This document shows positions 56,333 to 64,000 of a DNA stretch of 64,000 nucleotides, one piece after another. A program made the translations under genes and the position numbers. Numbering within the stretch: position 1 is the first letter of the stretch; each line of letters begins with the position of its first letter. Origin of the DNA: Rhyacophila brunnea (lineage: Eukaryota; Arthropoda; Insecta; Trichoptera; Rhyacophilidae); the NCBI GenBank assembly GCA_022495005.1, contig JAGYXB010001332.1, positions 620,001-684,000 of the forward strand, read 5' to 3'. The notes below the pieces were generated by a model. The model was not told the DNA's origin and did no database searches. It worked only from the letters and a program-made list of their open reading frames with translations.

Positions 56333-56933
56333 ATTAGATTTAGCTCAGATTGCATGCACGCAGGTAAATATAGGTATTACCTATAGTATATTGCTCCAAC
56401 TGTAGCCATTGAGTAAGGTACTTACAAAAATAATATAATATTATTTAAGTATGCTACTTTGAATAACTATGTAAGTACTTACCTACTCGATGTGTAACCT
56501 ATTGCAATATTAGCGAGGAACAAAAGATCTCTCACACAGTTTATGAAGAGAAGAATACATTTAGCAACATTCTTGCTGCGCGTAATTTAATTCTTGTAGC
56601 GCTCAATAAAATTTACGAATTAACCGCCTCGGTAACCTTTAGCGGGTTAATCAAAACACAACTACCTTGTAATCATCTTGATATATCGACTCTTATACGA
56701 CCATAATAATAATAAATTGAATAATAACATCGGTTACTTTGTGCATGCAAAGTCGTTACAGCTCGCAGCCTGCCCGGTATATTATAATTCATGACTTTAA
56801 AAGGAAAGAGTCTCCTTGTCAACTTTTCAAAGGTTACATAATTTTTGTTGATCACAGATTGGTTTTAAATAGCAATAACAATCAACTTGTATGTCACCTG
56901 CCATACTATGCGAGTTGGAAATATTAACATCGC
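56333..56933. other. No gene recognised
   Basis: AT-rich spacer. At about 56935 an orphan hAT-like terminus CCAGTGGCGGGTTTCGG begins, without an identified partner end. Confidence 0.5.
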
Positions 56934-56991
56934 CAGTGGCGGGTTTCGGGACTTGGAGAACCGAAGACTTATTTTGAAGCCCCCCACGATT

Positions 56992-57509
56992 AAAAAAAAT
57001 CGGTATCTGTACTTATGTACGCGCGTTAGAAGATATACTTCTTTGGCGTAACAAAACAAAAACAAAACTAGATTTTTTGACTAGCTCTTAATTATCTTGT
57101 TAAATTACACACTCAAAAAAAAGGACCGCTCCACGGAAGGTCTACACTTTAACTCATATTACTAAATTATATAGTGGTTTCTCGTTGTTTTCATTTTTAA
57201 AGTGCCGAATGTCAATCTGACGTTTAATTGTTTGTTCACGTATAGAATTGAAAATGGCCGACAATAATAAATTCACTGCCTACGCAACGGAAAAATTCTA
57301 AATTATAATATTATACTGTATAGTCGTCACGATCGCAGTACCATACTGTGGCGTAAAGGTAGTGCGTTCGGCTGATAACCGAACAATCGGTGGTTCGAAT
57401 CCAATCAGTGCGTTATTTTTCGTGTGAAAAAATAAATTATGTGTTACATGTCACACGCCAAAAATACACTCTGATCAGATTTCCCAAACGCGCCAAAAGA
57501 AGTATAACT
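56992..57509 (+). mobile_element. MITE-like repeat containing a tRNA-Ile-like sequence, copy 2
   Basis: Second copy of the 55578-56048 family, with ends GATATACTTCTTTGGCG and CGCCAAAAGAAGTATAACTT. It retains the full internal tRNA-like segment (57342-57412). The body is highly similar to copy 1 (for example GAATTGAAAATGGCCGACAA and ATGTGTTACATGTCACACGC). Confidence 0.8.
57342..57412 (+). tRNA. tRNA-Ile(GAT)-like sequence inside a MITE, probably a pseudogene
   Basis: The 71-nt segment has a perfect A box (TGGCGTAAAGG), a perfect 6-bp anticodon stem (GTTCGG/CCGAAC) around loop CTGATAA (anticodon GAT), and a perfect B box (GGTTCGAATCC). The acceptor stem pairs at five positions plus one wobble of seven. 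The T stem has a mismatch and a wobble, and the D stem is weak. Pol III promoter elements are intact, so it may be transcribed, but the stem defects and its position inside a repeat argue against a working tRNA. Confidence 0.4.
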
Positions 57510-58760
57510 TACCTAACAACGTAATAAAAACAACAATGTTTCTCTTACCTGTCTAATTATTGAATAATACAGCGATGACACCTAATAATATTAGTGACTT
57601 ATTTTTATTGTGTGCAAGTAGTATTTGTTTGAGTGGTTATGTTATAAATGGCATTTAAATATTGTTATGGTTTGGGTATTGTTTTATACTTACTCAATTT
57701 GTTCGAAATGCTCATATTTTTAGATGTTGATATACCTAGTTCACTAATTATATGACCGGTTTGAACTGTTTCGAGGCCCCCTTTAAAACTGCTGACGAAT
57801 CGATTAGGCCAGATGGTGCTACACGTATAAGAAAATCGCCGATGAATTTTCCATGAGAGAAGTTTTTAAAAACATAATATTTAAATCATTAATGATTAGG
57901 TATTTGAAAAAATAATTATTCGATAATATTTGTTTTCTGTACTATTTTGTATACTATTAATATTAAAATACATTTGCACATAATATTGTAGCTAAATGAG
58001 CATATTAAATACATTGTTGAGGTCATGTGAAGTTTTTCTTTTTGCATTAAGTACCTATCTATACGGCTTTTGGTTCAAATACTGTATTATAATTAATAAT
58101 AATAAAAATCCATAGCCAAAACATTAGAGTAATCAATAGGCTATGCCTAGAATCCAGCGTATCCGGAAATTTGTACGTAAATGTTCAACGAAGAACTCGT
58201 CATTTGATAAAATGTTATACGAACTCATGTTTCACGTACTGCGGCGCACGAATAAGTGTCCCACGATGAACTGCATACGTACAACTTACACGTAACCAAA
58301 ATCTAGGCCCTAGAGCCTAGATGATTTAATAATGACACACGTGTATGTTACATTATACAAAAAGTAATTATGAACGCTGATTAAAACCTTTATTCATTTA
58401 AACAAATCGTGATAAATGTGTGAGTCGGTTAATATTATAACTACTTAAAGTTATTGAATTAATAATATATTAATTTCATTGTAATTTAATTCTTTAATTG
58501 GTTCTATTCTACAAATTAAACGTCACTAAATGTTACATTTTTTTAAAAGGTCATATTCAGATTCGGTGAATTTATAAGCAAGTGGACTGGATCTGTTTTG
58601 AACATAAAAGAACAATTAAATTTATTATTGGTATATTATTGTTTTCATCTAAACAAGAGCTTTTACTTTTTTTATTTGTTTTCATACAATTATTCACAAC
58701 GATTGGATTATTCTCCATCAATGAGCCTACCTACCTGTAAGGAGGAGTATTTTCTGATAA
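57510..58760. other. No gene recognised
   Basis: AT-rich DNA. Around 57765-57790 TTTCGAGGCCCCCTTTAAA resembles sequence near the orphan hAT end at 56935 and might be its decayed other side. Confidence 0.5.
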
Positions 58761-59032
58761 TCATCTTGATGTTATAGTTACTATTAACTTGAAAAACACA
58801 TTATAATCTTGTCGCTTTTCAAAGCCATGCCAAACAAAACACCAAAAAACCTTTAAAAGCCCACTTGAACAGTCTGTCCTTTTGAAAGAATAGCTTTTGT
58901 TATGGTTTTGCATCAGCCTATTTACGTAGTACGCCGCACCCTCGTCATATTTTCTGTCGAAACTTGATTTGTGACATTTCATATTTTGCGGCAATTCTGG
59001 CATTTCTATATTTTTAACTCGATTTATCATCT
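58761..59032 (-). CDS. Unrecognised coding-like ORF, possibly an exon
   Basis: 89 codons on the minus strand with good amino-acid diversity (for example ELPQNMKCHKSSFDRKYDEG). It is preceded by TGTTATTTTTTGTGAATAG, which could be a splice acceptor placing the exon start at 59032. There is no matching family in memory. It lies 3' of a second coding-like minus-strand ORF (59838-60068), with a family-R repeat between them, so both could belong to one unknown minus-strand gene or decayed element. Confidence 0.25.
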
Positions 59033-59328
59033 CTATTCACAAAAAATAACACAATCTAATGTTGTTTTCAACCTACATACCTACTCACTCATATAATATA
59101 GCTATAATATTCACCAATACAAAGACTCTTTCTAATAATATAAGTTTATTAATAATATAATATAAATAACGAGACAATGCTCAGTGAATTTACAAAGGTT
59201 TTCGTATTTTTACTCAATGGGTTTTGACATATCATTTTTTGAAGTACTTATCCAAATTAAATTATTTTTAATCAATGAATAATAAATACAAGATTTAAGA
59301 CTGTCACATCACATTCTTTATTTAACAT
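59033..59328. other. No gene recognised
   Basis: AT-rich spacer. Confidence 0.6.
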
Positions 59329-59797
59329 AAATAATTACAAGATAAAAAGACCTTTTTATATTCCACGTTTTTTAATTTTCTATTGAATCATATAAACTTG
59401 ACAATTCTATGTATTAATAAATACTTTTTTTGTACTTGATAGAAATACTGAATAAATAATATAGAATACTGAAATGTCATTTTGATTTCCATATTAACGC
59501 ACGTATATATTAATAATTTAGTTGCTAGGACCCCCTTAGAAACCAAGTGTTTTACTTTTTACGATTTTTTCCGAAATAACTTTCCATTCAAAACAGAATT
59601 AACTGAAAATGAATAAAATTGAATTCTGCTTAAAGATGGCTAAAAGTATTAAAAGAATGCATTGTCGTCGTGTTCTGATATATACCTATTCTAAAAGTTT
59701 CAAATGTCTAACTAATCGGGAAGTTAGTTAAAAATCTTCAATCGTCCAATACAAATCTTCGACAAACAAGAATACGAGCTAATATAAACGTAGTAAT
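59329..59797 (+). repeat. Interspersed repeat family R
   Basis: From AATTACAAGATAAAAAGACC to GAGCTAATATAAACGTAG. Only a single ACAAACAAGA unit remains near the right end, against three in other copies. Confidence 0.85.
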
Positions 59798-59837
59798 AGT
59801 AAAAATATAAAATGGATAGATTTATTTATGTGCTTAT

Positions 59838-60068
59838 TTAGTTGTGATACACGCGGGAGACTGTTATCCTCTTCATATTTTTGTAATATTGTTCTGAAGT
59901 TTGACGCTCATATTTTACCGGTAGTTTATTTTGACTCATGTGGTCCAAAAACAAAAGATTCAACAAAAAATCCAGGTGTAATATAAAAAAGGTCGGTAGA
60001 ACACTTCTACACATCCCATCATTCATTCGTTGAAAACCTTTTCGTAGATCACTGAATTTAGATGGCAT
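59838..60068 (-). CDS. Unrecognised coding-like ORF
   Basis: 76 codons on the minus strand, for example LPVKYERQTSEQYYKNMKRI. Composition is more protein-like than most ORFs here. There is no domain I can name and no decisive splice signals. Confidence 0.22.
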   Translation of the reverse strand: MPSKFSDLRKGFQRMNDGMCRSVLPTFFILHLDFLLNLLFLDHMSQNKLPVKYERQTSEQYYKNMKRITVSRVYHN

Positions 60069-60568
60069 CTATAATACCGTTTTGTTTTTATACATCCTTC
60101 CACAGGCGATATATTCCAACGTACATATTATAATTAATTAATATCACATTATTATAAATTATAATCATTGCTTCACATCTACAGTAAAAATACACCGCTT
60201 CTATATAATACTGTCTTGTGAATGAATTGTTAAATAAAAAGAAAAGAGAGTTTCACATAGTAACATCGGCGTAGGTTTAGATAGATTATTAGTTTAAATG
60301 GTTAATTAGGGAACTCAGAAGACTATGAAATATCCCATTTTTAACAGCATCCACGTAAAGAACCCTACGACAAAACAGTTTTCCTGGACTTTATTTGGTA
60401 TCGCCATAGAGTATATTATATTTATTTGGTCATATACAAACTGCCTCCATAATATGAAACTATACAATAAGTTCATACTTCAATTAAACGTATTTTTTTT
60501 TGGTGTGTGATAAACTGTAATCAAAGTGACTAAAAATAATACAAATCTAATAAATAGAAAACTACTGT
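60069..60568. other. No gene recognised
   Basis: AT-rich spacer. The plus ORF at 60325-60510 has a hydrophobic stretch but no recognised motif. Confidence 0.5.
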
Positions 60569-60576
60569 CGATATGC

Positions 60577-61062
60577 CAGTGGTTCTCAGTGAAACTTTAT
60601 TGTGGCCGCACAATTGACATTGACAGTTCTATGGAAACCTCTGGTGGCCGCACCAAATTTCACTTTTGTTGTGATTGAAAAAATTAAAGCTAAATTTTAT
60701 TTTTTTTAAAATGGATCAATATATTTAAAAATAATGCAAATGGAAATTCCCCAATACTCCTTTTTTCCAATGCGAGCCGCATAGCTGCTTCTAAGTTTAC
60801 ATCTGTCAACTGACTCCAATATTTGTTTTTTATGAAGTGCATTAAACTGAATGATCTTTCACAGTATACAGTAGTAGGAAAAAGCGACAATGTTAATAAA
60901 GCAACTATTTCCAATTCTTTGGATTGGCTTGATTCTTGGTCAACGTATAACTTCGACCAAAAATTTTCAACCATGGTATTATTAAAATGGTTTGAAATAT
61001 TATTCTGTAAAGCGCTGGTGACTGCAGGAAAATCCTCTGGTGGTCGCACATGAGAACCACTG
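60577..61062 (-). mobile_element. hAT element with CAGTGGTTCTCA ends and 8-bp TSD
   Basis: Perfect 12-bp inverted ends CAGTGGTTCTCA / TGAGAACCACTG are the classic Charlie-type hAT terminus. Flanking octamers CGATATGC (60569-60576) and CGATAGAC (61063-61070) agree at 6 of 8. The 486-bp element holds little more than the last exon-like part of its transposase on the minus strand. Confidence 0.92.
60690..61049 (-). pseudogene. hAT transposase C-terminal dimerisation domain, internally deleted element
   Basis: 119 codons ending at 60690 read MRPPEDFPAVTSALQN, ELEIVALLTLSLFPTTVYCE, RSFSLMHFIKNKYWSQLTDV and NLEAAMRLALEK. This is the hAT C-terminal region of the ZBED5/GTF2IRD2-like (Charlie) lineage; the C/S-E-R-S-F-S-x-M-x-x-I-K-x-K-x-R-x-x-L-x-D pattern is intact except W for R in KYWS. 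The frame is open and begins only 13 bp inside the element end, so nearly all of the 600-residue transposase was removed by an internal deletion that left the termini and this domain. It could still act as a dimerisation decoy if expressed, but that is speculative. Confidence 0.85.
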
Positions 61063-61070
61063 CGATAGAC

Positions 61071-61545
61071 GATGCCAAAAAATCGCTTGAGCTATGAATA
61101 TTTATTTCAAATCATCTTAAACGTGAGGTTTTCAGCCCAACGGTTTACCTCCACTCTTTTAAATATAATTCAATTTATGAGCATGTAACGTGTGAAAAAA
61201 TCTTTGATGTAAATCGTGAACAGGTGTGTCTATTTACATACCTATCCACGCATTGTATATTACATGACCCATCTTGCAGTTGTCACCAACATTTTTAGAT
61301 GTGATGTCATATATTTTTCCATCCTTACATATAAGTGCTATTAAATTTAAATGGCATTATTATATATTTTAAGTCATGTGATGAGCTAAATTATTTTTTA
61401 TCTAGAAAATTTCGAATTCCAGAGACTTTTATACCAAGCTTTAAAAAATATTAAAGAATTAAGTGTAGTTTTTCGCATCACAAAGTCAATTATAATAGGA
61501 TGATAGTTGTTTCGTATATCATTTTCGATATTACTTCATAAGTAC
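61071..61545. other. No gene recognised
   Basis: AT-rich spacer. Confidence 0.6.
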
Positions 61546-61548
61546 TTG

Positions 61549-61717
61549 GGCCACCGTCCAGGGTAGGCGCGTTTGGCGGAGCGTTGAGCGGCGCGCACAA
61601 CTCAAACATATAACCATGTGTGAAAATGTTCGTAGACAATGTCTTTTTTTGGTTATACGTTTGAGATGCGCGCGTCGCTCAACGCTCCGCCGAACGCGCC
61701 CTACCCTGGACGGGGCC
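61549..61717. mobile_element. PIF/Harbinger-type foldback MITE, near-perfect hairpin
   Basis: Arms GGCCACCGTCCAGGGTAGG... and inverted GGCCCCGTCCAGGGTAGGG... match for about 70 bp, through GGCGGAGCGTTGAGCG and CTCAAAC..TATAACCA, around a loop of about 30 bp. Flanking trinucleotides are TTG and TTA, near the TTA duplication expected for Harbinger. It is very GC-rich for this window and has no gene; the ORF at 61531-61746 is a by-product. Confidence 0.8.
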
Positions 61718-61720
61718 TTA

Positions 61721-63219
61721 GTACTAATCTGACTAGTTAACAACACGACTTGACTAGGTTATTAAGTCTCGGAAAAGCCAATAAAAATTAGACTGTTGTC
61801 ATTTTATTTCCATTTATTTAAAGTGTTTTTTTAACTAAATATTATTATGTTACCATAAGTAAACGATTGACTATCCCATCGATAAAATCCAAGCCATAAA
61901 CATCGTCCCCTAGAAAATAAAATAGAACAAACAAAAACAAAAAACAATTATAAAAGAACATTTTACACAAACCTGTATCATTATTTTTTTAAGTGGCGAC
62001 CCAAAGAACATATTATTTAATTAACGTAATTATTTTTAAAAGATTTTGGAAACAGATTAGATTAAGATTAATGATAATTATTTACAAAATAGTTGTTTTA
62101 TAATGGAGCACGGTAGGAATTTGTAAATTAGCATTAAATATTTATATAATATGCACCGAGATGTTGTTTTTATACCAATTTATTTTCATTATTCAGTTGA
62201 GGTAAGTACTTACTTATTGTCATAGTTATTAAGCTTTTACTATTAGTCTTTGTGTAGTGCTTTATCAACGGTTTATTTATGTAATGTATCTCAGCATTAA
62301 AAACTTAAATGTCGTAGACTTCTAAATTTAGCTACTATTGGCGATCGGCTTTTGCATTTTAAATCAAAGTAAATCTTGTGAATTATTCATTGTATAAAAA
62401 AATTAGTTAATTTTGGTTATAATCGAGTCAGTGTACATCTACCATTGTTGAGTGCGCGTAGTGCCTGAAGACGGCGAAATGCGAAACATGGGTGGCAAAA
62501 AATTACATAAATAGAATAGTGGTACACAGTTTAAATCAATTTGACTTTAAATTCAAATTCCATTAAGTACCCTCGGTCGATAGTATTATTTTCTAAATAT
62601 TAAGTATGGTGTTCAAATAACATTATTATTATAAAATATCATAACAACATATATTTTACGACAAATAAGATCTTAAAAAGATGTAAGTTGATGCATAAAT
62701 CAGTATACATACTATAAAATGCTCTGATTGTCATTGATTCGCATTGTAGATTCAATTGCAACAAACTTCACGCTTAGTGTGCTCTGATATAACTAAAAAA
62801 ACTCCTTACCACTGTCCTGGAATGAAATGTCATTATGTGCATGAACAATCACATAAAATCGCATTTATAAGTTAGTTTATAAACTAAAACGTAAAAACGG
62901 GCCAATTGCCAACGTAGAGATCATATTTTAAATTATACTTACTTTTAAAAAAAGTATATTTGAACATTTTCAAAATTCAATAAAATCATGAACCGGAATA
63001 AAACTATTATTAAAGTTTCCATTTCATTGTTATTAATTACCTACTGGATTTTTGTAATAATGTATTACCATGTGACCAGGTATCGATTTAAGCTTATATA
63101 ACTATAAACAATTCAAAATAAATATTTACAATCATACGGAGAGTGTTTTAAACTCTATAAATATTGAAATCTGTGGTCGCATAAACGAAGGTGAAGGTTG
63201 AAATAATAATTTTATTTAT
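61721..63219. other. No gene recognised; weak hammerhead-like motif
   Basis: AT-rich DNA. About 62455-62500 (+) reads GTGCCTGAAGACGGCGAAAT then GCGAAACATG, comparable to the CTGAAG ... CGAAAC motif at 29260 and to decayed Penelope-type hammerhead cores. Confidence 0.5.
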
Positions 63220-63223
63220 TTAA

Positions 63224-63922
63224 GGGGGGACATGCTCGTCGAAGGTCAAAATGTTCAAACACGCGCGTCAATATCATTTTACTCTTTACTTCAATTATAG
63301 TTTGTCAATTTATGGCTACGGCCGTATGTTGTAGCTTAACCACTGGGAATGACAAAAGAAATGGCGTATTTCAAAAAAACACTACCTTATTCTTAGGTCA
63401 ATAATTATCATAAAGCAATCATTATTCATAAGATGTTTATCACACTTGAATGGTCAAAGATATAGCTTATAATAAGTATCTTTAAAATTATCTTCAAATG
63501 TGTTAATCTTGCCGATTTTTTGAATAATAAATGCCTAATTCTTGTCAAATTTGGGATCACAGAGATTATCAATATAATTTTTTATCGTGAATATTTTACA
63601 AAAAATATCTCGTAATAAATTATACTAATGGTTTTATAAATGCGTTTAAAAATTAATAAACGTAAAAAATCTTACCACTGCACAGTTATGTACCGAAATA
63701 TGACCATATTCTAAAACATTAGAGCGAGAGGTTTAAAAGAATACTATTTTATGTAACAAAAATACTTCATGCATGTCATCAAATGTTTAAAATAACTATA
63801 AAGGATAATAAGGCTTCAAAATTATATAAATAGATTATCTACAACGTTTAAGGAGTGTCCAGGATCATGGTTTGAAAATACAATAAAAACTCAATTTTGA
63901 CCTTCGACGAGCATGTCCCCCC
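63224..63922 (-). mobile_element. TTAA-type (piggyBac-like) MITE, family 1, complete copy
   Basis: The ends are GGGGGGACATGCTCGTCGA... and its exact inverse ...TCGACGAGCATGTCCCCCC, about 30 bp. Identical TTAA lies on both sides (63220-63223, 63923-63926). The 699-bp body matches the three truncated copies in this window. It has no transposase. TTAA specificity suggests mobilisation by a piggyBac-type enzyme. Confidence 0.95.
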
Positions 63923-64000
63923 TTAAGCAAAATTATTATGCAAAGCAATCCAACCTATCAATAATATAATGGCACCGAGGAATTTAACAGATATTATACC

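Noticed and set aside
1..64000. A novel multi-gene system or integrated viral genome
   Set aside because: No cluster of related intact genes, no capsid, polymerase or integrase ORFs beyond transposon remnants, and no LTR pairs were seen on either strand.

Overview
This is AT-rich, intron-bearing nuclear DNA from an animal, almost certainly an arthropod and most likely an insect. The support is a calponin-homology exon of the neuron navigator/sickie type with eukaryotic splice sites, an arthropod-style Inr+DPE core promoter, and a dense load of insect-type transposons (hAT, piggyBac-like TTAA MITEs, Harbinger MITEs, RTE-like non-LTR elements, tRNA-derived SINEs). The abundance of TAATATTAT and GTAGGTACCTAC strings, together with ZMYM1-like hAT remnants, makes me think of a hemipteran such as an aphid. 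That taxon is a guess. There are no operons, rRNAs, CRISPR arrays or prokaryotic genes.

Host genes: the one exon I can assign with confidence is 7867-8010 (+), 48 codons, phase 0, start of the CH domain of a neuron navigator (NAV/sickie) protein. It lies between a polypyrimidine-AG acceptor and a CAG|GTAAGG donor and is far more GC-rich than its surroundings. I could not find its neighbouring exons, so most of the window is probably intron of that gene, or intron plus intergenic DNA. A candidate TATA-less promoter with correctly spaced Inr and DPE lies at 49957-49992 (+). A cluster of E2F-like and YY1/Pho-like sites lies at 6371-6490. Weaker candidates are a terminal exon with poly(A) signal at 2726-2959 (-) and several unrecognised short ORFs.

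Mobile DNA makes up most of what can be named. 1-6.3 kb: a piggyBac-like MITE fragment, a CRE-bearing hAT-like MITE, a non-LTR RT scrap and a ZMYM1-type hAT remnant. 7-15 kb: a TTAA MITE, a Harbinger foldback, an RTE reverse-transcriptase 3' end, a hAT with perfect TSD, a SINE, and a hAT-like element carrying a nested RTE insertion. 15.6-21.6 kb: a TTAA MITE, a 1,500-bp Mutator-like foldback with 9-bp TSD, a hAT, a TTAA MITE and a Harbinger MITE. 25-33 kb: a roughly 500-bp interspersed repeat in several copies, a Helitron-like array, a Penelope-like palindromic insertion and an RTE 3' end. 33-42 kb: SINEs, a TTAA MITE, a 57-bp tandem array, hAT-like elements and RTE fragments. 46-64 kb: a 1.29-kb hAT with perfect TSD, an RTE endonuclease remnant, more hATs, a MITE family containing a tRNA-Ile-like sequence, a SINE with 13-bp TSD, and a complete TTAA MITE at the right edge.

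No transposase or reverse transcriptase here looks intact, so activity would have to come from elsewhere in the genome. I did not find a multi-gene system. The most notable items are the hidden NAV exon, the giant foldback element, the datable nested insertion at 14.2-14.8 kb, the tRNA-bearing MITE family and the Inr/DPE promoter.
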